From Termitomyces sp. T153 (Eukaryota > Basidiomycota > Agaricomycetes > Agaricales > Lyophyllaceae), in the NCBI GenBank assembly GCA_018296165.2, contig JACKQL020000012.1, positions 868,001 through 932,000 of the forward strand: a stretch of 64,000 nt of DNA, written 5' to 3'. Position numbers and translations under genes: made by a program. The notes under the pieces are model-generated. The model was given only the letters and a program-made list of their open reading frames with translations. It did no database searches and had not been told where the DNA came from. Shown here one piece after another: positions 1-11,554 of this stretch; within the stretch, counting starts at the first letter, position 1; every line of letters begins with the position of its first letter.

Positions 1-424
1 GCGTCTCATACAACGTCCCCGTCCCCTTCGCCCGCGCCGACACCCTCTCTACCTCCGCGCTCTCATCGTCATGCGCGACAAGACAGCTCCGATCCGTGTT
101 CTCGATCTCAAAGAAGGACTTGTGGCACCGCACGCAGTGGAGCTCGGGCGGGGGCGCGAGCGAGGCGAAGAACGTGGATAGGTGGTGGAGCGTTGCGGAG
201 TCGAGGGTGGTGTTGGAAGGGTGTAGATGCGAAAGCGTGTAGGCATGCAGAGTCTGGGGCGGGATGGTCTGGATGTAGGCGCGTAGGACGGCTGAGCTGG
301 GTGTGGAGGGCGGCGGGGACGGCGTGGAGGGGGGTTCGGGGGCGTGGTTGTCGACGACGGAGGGTGAGGGCGTGCGGAGTTGGGCAGCAGACTCTCTTTT
401 GCGCGAAAAGAGCCCAAAGACCAT
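1..424 (-). CDS. Uncharacterised Cys/His (zinc-binding-like) protein, 3' end beyond window
   Basis: An open frame runs from an ATG at 424 (minus) to the window edge, 141 codons without a stop. It starts MVFGLFSRKR, has a Ser/Pro-rich stretch at about residues 18-46, then a helical-looking part (about 47-90). A C-x2-C-x13-C-x3-H pattern follows at residues 97-118 (CVRC ... RSCLVAH) and then an acidic DDESAEVERV stretch. This spacing could bind zinc; that is inference. From memory it resembles a widespread agaricomycete protein of unknown function, which I could not check. CpG is frequent here, unlike in the surrounding transposons. It is divergent from the NLR copy A at 1078. A truncated copy lies at 40822-41080 next to NLR copy B. 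The upstream MFIDQ frame (ATG near 510) is out of frame with this protein. Confidence 0.72.
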   Translation of the reverse strand, partial: MVFGLFSRKRESAAQLRTPSPSVVDNHAPEPPSTPSPPPSTPSSAVLRAYIQTIPPQTLHAYTLSHLHPSNTTLDSATLHHLSTFFASLAPPPELHCVRCHKSFFEIENTDRSCLVAHDDESAEVERVSARAKGTGTLYET

Positions 425-1077
425 CGTGGTTGGAGGGAAGTGGCGGTTGCGGCGAGGCTGATCGCATCAGTACTCACTATGCTACAAATGAAACATTGAT
501 CGATAAACAAAGAAGCAACATCATACCAGGTAGTGTTCAGAATCAGTTTTTTTTAGAATGCTGAAACACAGAACAGAATCCTTTCAGCCGTTACGACTTT
601 GTCATTACTAAGACTCACCGTTTCTCAACGAGAAGAGGCTGAAAAGTGCAGTTTGGGAAAACAGAGCTTCAGTTGAGTGTTGCAAATCCTGAGATTTTTT
701 ACATTTGCGCCATTACATTGGAAAATGTATTACGAGTGGTTAGCGGCCTTGGCGCCAACCAGATAGAATCTTTTGGGTATCGATAAGTTTCGACCTCTCA
801 TCTCAAAACGATGTATCAAGCCAGGAGTGTAAGTGATGGATCGACGACGGGTATTGTTCTCGTTTGTGTTGATCTTACAGAATGCAGGTTAGATGAAATG
901 TGAATCGGATTCTCGTAAAGCTCATATTGCTCCATGAGACAGAGTGCAGATTACCTTGCGATCTATGAGCTACGAGAGGCCCGTGCGTGAGAATAGCCGC
1001 TGTCACAAATTGATGAGAGTACTTATTTGCTTTCCCTCCTTCCACGATTTCCACTAAGCCTTCGTGACAGTTCAATT
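425..1077. promoter_or_regulatory. Divergent intergenic region, copy A
   Basis: About 650 bp separate the start of the Cys/His gene (minus) from the start of the NLR copy A (plus), so this should hold both promoters. It matches pieces of 41080-44327 in copy B: the block with ACATTGATCGATAAACAAAG near 494-513, the block near 690-900 (GTGGTTAGC, ATCTTTTGGG, CGACGACGGG), and the last 130 bp before the NLR start. Copy B carries about 770 bp of extra sequence and expanded repeats in the equivalent interval. I see no reliable single promoter motif. Confidence 0.5.
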
Positions 1078-1525
1078 ATGGTTGCCGCTATGCAGAATAT
1101 CGACCCAAACCAAATTCAGCATGGAATAAGGATTCTATCCTTAGGTATGCCTATTTGACCACAAAATACAATATCCCAGATGACGGTGGTATACGTGGCC
1201 TTTCTGAACTTATCATTCTTCGAGAAATTATGTTTCGACTTATGTGCTTGGAAAATACCAGATCTCTACCTAAGCCTTGTGACTATTTTGATATTATTGG
1301 TGGAGTTGGAACAGGAGGGTATGTCACAACACCACTTACAAAGTTAGCTATTCAAAGAGAGTATATTAGAGTCATTGCATTGATGCTTGGCTGACCCCAT
1401 ATGCCTATTGACCTGGCTATAGAGAAGTATGTCAACTTTAGCCAGAATGTCTACTCTGATGTCAAAAAATGAAGCATGAGCTCTTACAAGTTCAAGGCCT
1501 CTGTCTTTGAATCTGGTATGAGAGA
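1078..1525 (+). pseudogene. NLR copy A, 5' fragment (patatin-like domain)
   Basis: Close copy of the first exons of the NLR at 44328. The start (MVAAMQNIDPNQIQ) and the DDGGIRG patatin motif are recognisable. Intron 1 (1145-1179) is only 35 bp because a 22-bp block with the CTAAC branch site is missing, so splicing is doubtful. After the GVGTGG motif the sequence LGRLRMP of copy B reads LG-stop: CGACTCCGT has become TGACCCCAT, a set of CpG to TpG/CpA changes. A second TGG to TGA stop follows near 1470. The frame ends at 1525, where the LTR of element A1 begins. The 3' part resumes at 11722. Confidence 0.85.
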
Positions 1526-3024
1526 TGTTATAACCCACTTTCTAGACCCCTGACTTTGTTTCCAACCTGCTTGCTTCCTTGAGCCCTTCACAATGCCCTG
1601 CTAAACTCCCCCAACCCTTGCCCATTCTCTGTGCCCATACTGAGTAACTCTGATGCTTCTCCAGCAAACCCTGACAGCCCCCTGGCCAACTCCAATGCCT
1701 TCTCTGCAGCCATTGACACTTCTCCTGAGCCCCTGGAACCTTTCCCCACTGTTTCTGGCCCTGTCATATGCTTCCAGATCACTGCCCTAGTTCACCTGAC
1801 CTGCTCTGGAGCATTATGACAACTCTGGAGCAGCCTGCATTCCTAGCTGATCCCATCAGAATATTGCCATGGCCTGCCTCTTGATCATACCCAACACCTG
1901 TCAATTCCACGCAGCTCTGTCAAGCCCCACCACCATACCTGCTGTCCTCCAGAGCTATTCAGTAGTCAGTATATAAGTTGTAGAGTAGCTCCTCATACTC
2001 TAGTCTTGATATTGCATTAACTGGTTACTTGTGTCTGATGTTTCTTTCTGTCTCTATTTCTATTTTTAGTCTTGAATCTATCTCTTTTCTCAGTCTCATC
2101 TTGTCTTGCCTCTGTCTTATCTTGATTGTCTCTATTTTCTTTGTTTCTCTAAGTCCTTTTTGACTCTGATGTTAGTATGAACTCCACACACATGCTATGA
2201 CCCCCAAACACATTCTCACAATAACTCTGGACCTCACTCCTCACTCAGCCCCAGAACCCATCAAGTCTTGATTGATCCCCCATCAAACTCTGGCTCTGCC
2301 TGCATCACTGTTAGGGGACATCTTACTTGTTTCCCCTTCTTCTTCTCCAGTTCTTGTCAGATTTGCTCCGTTATAGTTTTTCTTTATTCTCCTTCCTTTT
2401 CCCTATCTATTGGTCCTAGTTTCAGCCCTCAGGGTGCACAGGTTCTCTGTCAATAATTCAGACAAGTGTGGCCCCTTTGACACTGCCACTGGCTTATGTA
2501 GCTGCTGACCAATTGCTGACACATCACTTGTGTCTTTTTTCTCTGTCATACTGTACAGTTGTTTCTTATGCTTCTGAAGCCTCTAAAGTGTCACACCTGG
2601 CCTAGGGAATCCCCAGACTTGTTCTCTTTGGATTTCCCTTTGCCAGGTGAGTAGTTATCTCAGTAGCCACTGTACAGTACTGAATAGACTTTGGATTTCC
2701 CTTTGCCAGCTGTGTGATTGAGCCACAGCCTCCAGAGGTTGCCCTTACAATCACTTGCAAAGCCTCCACTTGCCCCACAATCTATTTGTGTGCCTATGAA
2801 CCTGTTCCTGATGCCTGCCCAAGCCCAATACCTAATATACTTTGTCTTAGACTTTCCCCCAGACCACTCCAGACTTGCTTGGACTGCTCCCATTGGCTTC
2901 TCCTTGCACGTCCCTCCACTCTGTGCCAACCCCAAAATGCTAGGTTATAAGCTCAAGGCATTGTGTCTGCCTAGTAAGGACTCACCCAGTATAGCTGAGC
3001 CCCTGTAGTCAGCAAAACCTGACA
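1526..3024 (+). repeat. 5' LTR of element A1, with a nested solo LTR
   Basis: The LTR starts TGTTATAACCC and ends AACCTGACA. It aligns with the other family-A LTRs at 30607-31688 (reverse) and 37031-38109, sharing blocks such as TATATAAG near 1970 and the closing CCTAGTAAGGACTCACCCAG near 2970. Without the nested 446 bp (element plus duplicated target) it is about 1053 bp. The internal region follows directly with TAATATCAAGAC, also found next to the A2 5' LTR. I could not assign the primer tRNA. Confidence 0.8.
2309..2749 (+). mobile_element. Solo LTR, family B, nested in the A1 LTR
   Basis: A 441-bp unit begins TGTTAGGGGACAT, ends TTGCCCTTACA, and is bounded by a perfect 5-bp target duplication ATCAC (2304-2308 and 2750-2754). 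Removing it restores the family-A LTR seen at 37820. It is related to the LTRs of elements C1 and C2 (shared GACTTGTTCTCTTTGGATT and GCTAGGTGATTAGT-like blocks). A second copy is at 16667-17102. Confidence 0.85.
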
Positions 3025-3529
3025 TAATATCAAGACTTCCTCTTACTCTGTTCTTGATGTCTGTGTATAACCCCACATACAACCCTGCCAGCTACCTAAC
3101 CAACATTTATGATCAGCCAGTCCTTGAAAATCTATATGCCCCATTCTACCCAGGCCCCTCTGTGGATCAGTATGTTCCCCACCATTAGACCCCTAACCCC
3201 AACCAGGCATTCTATTCCCCCTCCATCAGCCAGGGAATACATCTGGGCTGGCACCACCCTCCAGCATTTCCTGCTGATGGCAACAACCCCTGCATGTACT
3301 CTACCTTGGAGGATACTCTGCAGTGCTCCCCAACCCCACCTACCTTCTCCCAGTCCACTACTACATGTACCTAGTCCCTGCTGCAGCTCCAGCCCCTCTA
3401 GAGCACCCAGATAATTATTCTCCTTGACTGCCATTTTCTGCTTAAGTTCCCCCTTCCCCCAGACAGCAAAGGGTCAAAGCCTACGTTCAACAGTGTGACA
3501 AAATTCTCTGCTTCCTCTGCCTCTCCCCT

Positions 3530-5490
3530 GTGGAGTTCACAAGGTGTACTTGCACCCTCCTCATCAACTTAGGCTACCCTGACACCCCAGCAATGCCAGA
3601 AGTTTGGGTGGATCAGCTCCTCAACTTCCACAAATGCTATCTGCAAGGAAACCTCCTCAAAACTATGCAAGGCACCCTGGGAATTGATGCTAATTTACAG
3701 AATGAGCTCTGTGCATTGGTTGAAGAAATTCACACCAGTCCAAACCCCCAACCATTCAAAGATCCTTTGGACCCCTCCTACTCCTTCCATATGCAATGCA
3801 AGGAACCCATCAAAGCCCTGCCTCCCATTCCTTGCCAGCAGGAAGAACTTAATGCAGCCTCCAGCATCTTGAGAAACCTCAACCCCATGGGGGGATTGTT
3901 TGACCAACCCACTGCCCACACTTTGGCCCTCTCTGCTTGTCCTGGGCCAACTCCATCTCCAGCACCTTCCATACATGGGATCAGCCTGCTGCCCCCAAAC
4001 CCCATGCACAATGGCCACCCCTGTACATTGACAATAACAACCAGACTCTTTCCTATATCAATAAGCCTGGTAACCCTGCTGACAAGCCTGCCCCATGAAA
4101 TGGTCTCCCACAAAACAGACCTCCCCACTTCAATCTCTGCACTCCCCATACCAACATTCCTCTACCCTGCCAGAACATCCCAGTTTCTCCAAGACAGTCC
4201 ATGGGCCCTGGGGCACTCTGATCCCCTTTCCCCACTAACCCCCCTCATCCCCTACCCATTCTAATGTCCAACCCTCCTGCCAACATTAATTACTTTGGAC
4301 CTCCCACCTCTAGAGGACTCCCTCCCCCTCAATTGGCCCTGGGGCCTTCCTCAGGCAATGTGGGACAACCCCTCAGCAGTGGGCCTCCCAATGGCAGACT
4401 ACCTGGAGGATAGGGCCTAGTTATAGACAACTTCCCCCTCCAACACAAAAACAGAAACAACTATTATTACTACTAGAATGCTGGACCCCCACTCCAAACT
4501 CAAAACACTCACAATGCACTGGCTTGGGAAGAAAAACTTGATATTCAAAAGCCCAAACCCTTCACTGGCCATGACTCCTGGAAGTAGTACATCTTCCTAA
4601 CCCAGTGTCTAACTATGTTCCAAGCTAAGCCCATTACCTTCCAGCTTGAGAGCTCACAAGTAGCCTTTGCCATGTTATATTTGCAGAGTATTGCCTTCAA
4701 CCATTACACAGCATTACTCTGGTTTGATCCCAACAACCCTGTACTCTCCAACTGGCTCACTTTCACCCAGGAATTCTCTAATAAGTTTTGTGTCTTTGAT
4801 ACTGTAGTGGAAGTGGAGGAAAATCTCTTCAACCTCCAAATGTGCAACAACAAGCATTTCATGACCTTCATTGTATGTTTCAAATGGGAGGCCTACAAAA
4901 CTGGGTGGAATTACAATGCTCTCCAATTCACCCTCCATTGTGTGCTGCCTTAGCAGATTAAGGACATCCTTTGTCTTGCACCCAAGCAAACCACCTATGA
5001 TGGATACAAGGCACTTGTTACCCAGGTTGACCAATGTTACTGGGAAGACCAGAGCAAGAACATGGCACCCCAGACCTCATGGAACATCTCTGGCAACACC
5101 AACTGGCAGGCCTGGACAACCAATGGCAATCAACCATTGATCCCTGTTAACTCTGCCAACTCCACACCCCATTTCCCTCCAGGCTGAGGACCTTCCAGCA
5201 CCAATCAACCCTCGGAACAGTGCCCACCTGCCCAACTCAATGCCACTGACTTCCACAGGGCCCTGGAACCCCTGGATGCCAACCCTGATAACCTCAAAGA
5301 CACCCTGGATTCCACTGACAACCAGGAAGCCATATGTGCAAACAAGATTTGGGATAGGCCATGGATTGATGTACTGGAGGAGACTCAGGAGAGACAACAG
5401 AAAGAGGGCACATGCATCCTATGTGGTGAGCAGGGACACTTTATTTGCAGTTGTTCTAAACAACAGGTGATGGGATGTGCTGTGTGGACA
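3530..5490 (+). pseudogene. A1 gag remnant with CCHC zinc knuckle
   Basis: Decayed coat-protein gene of element A1. Frames at 3530-4264 (Pro-rich) and 4615-5030 read as a retrotransposon capsid (for example FDPNNPVLSNWLTFTQEF, then an NKFCVFDTV stretch). A zinc knuckle C-x2-C-x4-H-x4-C (CILCGEQGHFICSC) lies at 5413-5454. In the family this protein forms the particle and binds the element RNA. Several stops and frame changes break it, for example the stop at about 4951. Confidence 0.65.
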
Positions 5491-6929
5491 ATTGATGGAG
5501 AAGACTGTGATTACCAGTTTATAGAAAACAAGTCAGTGGTTTAGGTCTTGAAGATGCACTAGACCATGGACTACACTCTGACATCTTCTCCACCCTGGCC
5601 CCACTTCTCTGTGCAACAGTACTTGCCCCAGATAACATTCCAGCACACCTCCCCTCCTATTCCTCCACCACTCTCCTCCACAGCACTCTCCCCTTCTCCA
5701 ACAACTCTGTCCCCACACTAGTCAACAGCAGTGCCAAAGATAACTTTATCAATGAATTTCTGGTGGCACTTGCTCCCCAACACCTCTGAAGCCTCCCCAC
5801 TCCAATCCTCCTCAAGCTCTTCAACAGCAACTCCACCCCTGCCAGAGATAGCACACACTGCCTGGAGATGACCATGACCTTTGCCAATAGATGACAGCAA
5901 GAACTCTGACTACTCATCATAAAACTACACCCCTCCACTCCTGTCATTCTAGGCTTCTCATGGCTCTGCTCCACCAATCTCTGCATTGACTGGCCCAGCC
6001 TCACCCTCCACCTTAACTGGGACAACCCAATGGACTCTGGACTAGTGCCTTTCAATGTCTCACCCCCCTCCAAGAACTCTGAGGCCACAATCAACCAACT
6101 TCAGACTCCTCCACAGCTCTGCTTGAGGTCTGCATAGTTGTTCATTATCAATGTCTGACTCAATGGCTTGTCCAAGGTCCTCCCCACCTTTGTCAACAGC
6201 AGCACCTATGGCACTTTTGTCAGCAGTCAACTTAACCTCCAATGCAATGACCTTGACAAACTCCTCAAGCTCCAACTCTTCAATGGAAGCCCTGCTATGA
6301 CAGGAATCACTCAATACCATGACAACACTCTCACCCTCAACAATGACCTGCAGTTTCAGGCCTAGCTCTTGTTACCCAACTCCTCTCATTGACTCTGATC
6401 ATGCTTGGGCTTCTGTGGCTACAAGATGTCAACCCCAACATCAACTAGAATAACCTCACTATGCAATTTCCTGGCCCCAAAGCAAGTCTAGCAGCCACCA
6501 TCCCCCTCCACCTCCAGTTTATCTTGGGCTCTGACATCTCTGACCCCAGTGCCAGCACTTCTGGGGCAACCCAAAGCTCCTCAACTTTTGATGGTGACCC
6601 AAAAGGTGAAGAAAACACACCCCTGCCTTAGTCACTCTTGATCAAATCATGATGGCTGCCCCCCAACATAACCCAGAATCAATACAAAGGCCCACAGTAC
6701 CCCAACCAGCAACACTCAAACTCTCCAAACAACTCTGCCACCACTCTGGACTCAACCACTGCCACTCCATCACCCACCCCTGTTGACTCCAGAAACCTCA
6801 ACATTAAACTCATCAGCACCATCCTCTTCACACACATCTTACAAGATGGCACTCCTGCCTTCCAGTTACAAATCATGCCAGCCCTACCAGAGGAACACCT
6901 CCATGCAGGAACTACCCTGCTGGAGTGCC
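5491..6929 (+). other. A1 linker between gag and RT, protease not recognised
   Basis: About 1.4 kb between the zinc knuckle and RT, rich in codons for Asn, Ser, Thr, Pro and Leu, with many stops. By position in a Ty3/gypsy element it should contain the aspartic protease, but I see no clear D-[ST]-G motif. The equivalent part of A2 (about 29000-30400, reverse) has the same low-complexity composition. Confidence 0.4.
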
Positions 6930-9860
6930 AAATGGAGGAACAGATCCTATATGAAGTAGTTCCTCCAGAGTATCATGAATTTGCTGATGTGTTCTCTGAG
7001 GGGAGTGCCAAAGAACTTCCCCCACACTAATCCTACAACTACAAGATCAACCTTGAAGAAGGTGCCTCACTCCCATTTGGCAAGATCTACAACATGTCCA
7101 AGATTCAGCTCTGGGCCCTGAAGGAATACCTCAACAATATGCTTGGCAAGGGCTTCATATGCCCATTGATCTCTGCTAATGGCACTCCAGTCTTGTTTAC
7201 CAAGAAGAAGGACAGATCACTCTGACTCTGTGTAGATTATTGGGGACTCAACAAAGTCACCAAAAAGAACTGGTATCCCCTCCCCCTGATCAGAGACCTT
7301 GTTGACTACCTCTGCAGTGCTAAGATCTATATGAAGATAGATTTCTGCTCTGGCTACAACAATGTCTGAATTGCTCTGGGACATGAATGGGAGACTGCCT
7401 TTCACACCTGCTATGGCTTCTTTGAGTACCTAGTAATGCCCTTTGGAATGACTAACTCCCCTGCCACCTTCCAGTACTTCATGAACAACATCTTCTACAA
7501 CATAAACAACATTTTTGTCATTGTGTACCTGGATGACATATTGATCTACTCAAATTTACTGGAGGAGCATCTGGAGCATGTCTGCTGCATCTTAGAATGA
7601 CTCCAAAAGTACCACCTCCATGCCAAACCCAAGAAATGCTCCTTCCACATGATAGAGGTTGAATACCTTAGAGTCATTGTCACTTCCAATGGCATGTGCA
7701 TGGACCCCACCAAGATTGATGCTATACTCCACCATGGAACATCAAGGAGGTACAGTCATTTCTGGGGTTTGCTAACTTTTACTGCCAATTCATCAACAAC
7801 TACTCTGGGATCACCAAACCCCTCAACCGACTTATGTGGAAGGACACCCCTTGGGGTTGGGATAGCAAGTGCTAAAGTGTATTCCTCCTCCTCAAGAAGG
7901 CCTTCACCTCCACTCCAGTTCTCTGCCATTTTGACCCCTCCCTGCCAATTGTGCTCAAATGCAATGCCTCCAACTATGCCATTGCCAGAATATTCTCCCA
8001 GTTCAACTCTGGAGGCAAGGATCTCTGCCCCATTGCCTTCTACACTCATTTGATAATCCCCACAGAGCTCAACTATGATATCTATGACAAAGAACTCCTC
8101 ATGATCATTGAAGCCTTCCATCAGTAGTGGGCCTACCTCTAGGGATCCCCACACTGCATTCAAGTCTACTCTGACCACAACAATCTGCAATACTTGATGA
8201 CCATGAAGCAACTCAGCTGCCACCAAGCTCAATGGTCCAAAACCCATCAGAGTACAAATTTACCATTCACTACCACCCTGGATGACTCAGTGCAAAGCCT
8301 GACACCCTCACTTGGAGGTCTGATGTGTATCCAAAAAAGTCATTTGAAGCTGAGCAGAATACATTCAACTATCAAGTGGTAATCCTCCCTGAATATCTAC
8401 ATGCTGTGCTGATTTTAAATGAAGAAGGAATCCTCCACTAAATTAGAAACTCACTCCTGGACTCCTTCTTCACCCAGCACAACCCTCGTAACAACTCTGC
8501 CAATGAGTTGAATGCTGAAAACTCCTTCATGCTGTCTCTGGACCACTGCCTCCTGCTCTGGAGTGGATGAATTTATGCTCCAGACCACAAGTCCATTTGC
8601 CTTGACATACTCCAGCAACACCACAACCACAAGCTCCATGGGCACCCAGGAATTTGTAAGACCCTTCAGCTTATCTTCCAGACTTACTTTTGGCCAGGAA
8701 TGAAGAAGGACATCACATGATATGTCAGGGCCTGCGAACCTTGTCTCCAAGCCAAGATACCCCACCACTGCCCTCACAGACTACTAAAGCCCCTCCCTAT
8801 TGGTTAGTGCCCCTAGTCCTTAATCTCAATGGACCACATCATTGAACTCCCTGACTCTAAAGGTTTTGATGCAATACTCATTGTAGTCTGCCACCTCACC
8901 AAGCAAGCTCTCTTCATGCCCTGCCACACTACCAACAATGCTCCAGAGTTTGCCGAGTTATTCCTCAAACACATATTCTTCAAGCACAGACTCCTGAACA
9001 ACATCATTTCTGACTATGGGCCTCTATTTGTCTCCCATTTCTGGAAATTGCTATGCAAGGTGCTCAAAATGAAAACCAATCTCTTCACCACCTATCACCC
9101 AGAGACCAACAGACAGATGGAACAAGTAAACCAGATGTTGAAACAGTACCTCTGCCTCTATATCAACTATTTACAGAATGACTAGTGTGCAGAACTCCCC
9201 CTTGCCAAGTTTACCTACAACAACATGCCTCATTCCACCACTGGAGTTTCCTCCTTCTATGCCAACAAGGGTTACAACCCCCAACTCACATTATTTCTCA
9301 AGGATAGCCCCTCCCACATCACTCACAAAGTTGCCAAGGACCTCCAATCCCTTCACCAGTTCCTCCAGAACAAAATCAACACTGTAAATCAAGCTTACTC
9401 CAAGCATGCCAATGCCTAATGCAAACTGACTCCCAACTGGCCTCCTGGCACCTTAGTCTGGCTTGATCAACAAAATCTCAAGATCCAGAGGCCCTCCATC
9501 AAGCTTGATCACAAGTGTCTTGGTTCTTTCAAATTCCTCCAAAAGGTCTCCATGCACACTTACAAGCTTGACCTACTCCTGGGCCTGAAGGGCCTCCACC
9601 CCATGTTCCATGTACAACTCCTCAAAAAGCACACTCTGGACCCCTTCCTTGGGCAGTGCCTCAGTTGACCACTCCCTGTCAAAGTCAAGGATGAATATCA
9701 CTATGAGGTCAACCAAATCCTTGACTTCTGCATGGTCTGTGGCTGACCCCAGTACTTGGTCTGCTGGAAGGGCTATGGACCTGAGGATGACACTTGGAAA
9801 CCTCAAAAAAACCTTGACAGAGCCCCCAACAAACTCCAGGACTTCTATCAATAGCACCCC
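6930..9860 (+). pseudogene. A1 pol remnant: RT, RNase H, integrase, chromodomain
   Basis: Decayed polyprotein. The RT has its start block (VPPEYHEFADVFSEG near 6960), PFGMTNSPATFQ near 7440 and an intact YLDD catalytic motif at 7526-7537. RNase H follows (near 7920-8300, DLCPIAFYT-like). The integrase core is at about 8829-9419 (MDHIIELPDSKGFDAI, TYHPETNRQMEQVNQ), followed by a GPY-like region and a chromodomain at about 9687-9850 (DEYHYEVNQILD ... [15 protein letters not shown]). The chromodomain places it among chromoviruses, whose integrases are thought to target methylated histone. In-frame stops (about 7029, 7224, 7368, 7598) show it is dead. Confidence 0.8.
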
Positions 9861-10117
9861 ACCAAGCCCTGGGACCCCCGGGACTAGTAAACACAGATGG
9901 CATCAGTGGGAATAACCCCCACCTCTGGATTCATCAGGGATTCAACTCCCATGAGTATCTTCTTACATGTTTTCACTCATTCTCCTCCTCACTCTATCTG
10001 AAGCTTCTCACACTTAGCAGAAATGCAAAAAATGTTCAATATGCACAGACTAGAGATATAGCTATATAACAGGAATAGGTGCAGAGCAAAAAGAAAACTA
10101 GGTTCAAAATCCCTCCC

Positions 10118-11554
10118 TCACTCCCTTTCCTCCTCTGGAATCCTCCACACTACACCCCCAACCAAATCCACCTCCATCTGGGCAACCACAACAGCAAGAA
10201 CCTCTGGCTGCCCAGGCAATGGCTCCCCTACATTGGTTGCTACTTCCCACCATGCTCTGGGGTCTGCTGCACTTCTCTGCCAATGTTCCACTAACAACTG
10301 CCCCATCTGCTGAGATCTCTGCTCCAACTCTAATGGAAGCTCCCTAGGCATCTGTGCCAATCTGTCTTGCATTAGGCATAAGCAGCCAATGCCCCATCAA
10401 GGAGAATGCAGTGCTGTTGAACCCAGTCTAAATGGCTCCAGGTCAGTGAGATCATAGGAGCAAAGGCAGAAGGACTCATGCATTACTCCCCTCCCCCCCA
10501 AGGCTGCCTTGTTGGCCAGCCACTCTTCTCACCATCTCACTGCCTCTGCCCTGGCTGCCTCTGCCCTGGCTGCCTCTGCCCTGGCTGCCTCTGCCCTGGC
10601 TGCCTCTGCCTCCACAGCTCCTCACCCTACCTCCACCCTCTGCTCCACCTACACCTCTGACTGCACTAGCCATTTCCAAAAACCCCACACCTCTAGCAAC
10701 CTCTCTGCAATCATCCACATAGCCCCCTCCAGCTCCCCTTGCACCAAATCCTGACCCCTCCATGCCTTGTCATGCTCCCACTGAATCCCATTGTGGTCCT
10801 CTATGATCCTCTGGACCTCCTCCTCATGCAATGCCAGTAGTTGGAACAAAGCCTCCACTTGCCACTGCCAAAAGACACCTTTCCCTTGCCCCCCTTGAGT
10901 AACTGCACAGCCACCCACTCCACATCCCATCTCTGCTCCTCCAATATGCAGGCTGCCCACCAACTTAACAAGATAGGGCACTTCTTGTGCCTCAATTGAC
11001 AGAGGATGCACATCAATGTGTCCCACCAGGACCCTAGCACTGGCTCCTCAAAATTGCAGTAGTCACTGTGGCAAGCACAAAGGGCACACTATGAAATCAA
11101 ATCAGCTCAAAAATTGTTGCAATGGCATGGAATACTCACTGGGGCCTCCATCTGACACTACTCCAGGGTTGGGGGACCCCATACTTGTCCCACTACCTCC
11201 ACAAACTTTTCTGGGATTACCTCTGCCTGAGGGACCCACAACACCTCTGGCACAGCCTGGATCTTTCCTGGACCAAAATTGGGCTGCAAAGATTGCCCTG
11301 CCAGCACTGAAACCAACCCTGCTGGGGCTCTGCTACAAGACAAAACCCCTGATGGGCTGGCCACCACTGCAGATAATTCTAGCAACATGTCAGGAGCTCT
11401 AGAGCACAGGATAGGCAAGACCACACTCATGACTTTGGTACATGGCTTTGATCTGCTTATGACTATGGGGGGACTCAGACTCCCCTGAAGATGAGGGGTT
11501 AGGGGAGGCCACAGATGATGCTGACAATACTAGAGAGTAAGCGGACAAGGACAT
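10118..11554 (-). pseudogene. Antisense accessory gene of element A1
   Basis: Opposite in strand to gag-pol, between the chromodomain and the lost 3' LTR. Reading on the minus strand it has a Ser-rich start (MSLSAYSLVLSASSVASP at 11554), a block QPNFGPGKIQAV ... AEVIPEKFVEVVG, and a donor CCA/GTGAGTATTCC near 11131. Next come a Cys block CILCQLRHKKC (about 11010-10978) with ACILEEQRWDVEWV, a coiled-coil-like part (EDHNGIQWEHDKAW, ERLLEVWG), an AARAE repeat, and a last exon with EHWQRSAADPRAWWEV ending PEEERE-stop at 10118. The same order recurs in A2 and A3. Function unknown; the C-x2-C-x6-C spacing matches the first half of a Zn2Cys6 cluster. Stops and frame changes suggest this copy is dead. 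Confidence 0.6.
10540..10613 (-). repeat. 15-bp tandem repeat, about 5 copies
   Basis: The unit CTGCCTCTGCCCTGG is repeated four times without change plus a partial fifth. On the minus strand it adds AARAE pentapeptides to the coiled-coil-like part of the antisense gene. The equivalent place in A2 (about 18750-18790) reads GAAEAEGARVAAEV without the array, so the expansion is specific to A1. Confidence 0.85.

Noticed and set aside
49..510. 153-codon minus-strand frame beginning MFIDQ
   Set aside because: A Pro/Arg/Ser-rich shadow of the real frame starting at 424; the real frame carries the Cys/His motif and runs past the edge.
10540..10613. Short repeat array considered as a CRISPR-like array
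   Set aside because: Units abut without spacers and the host is a fungus.
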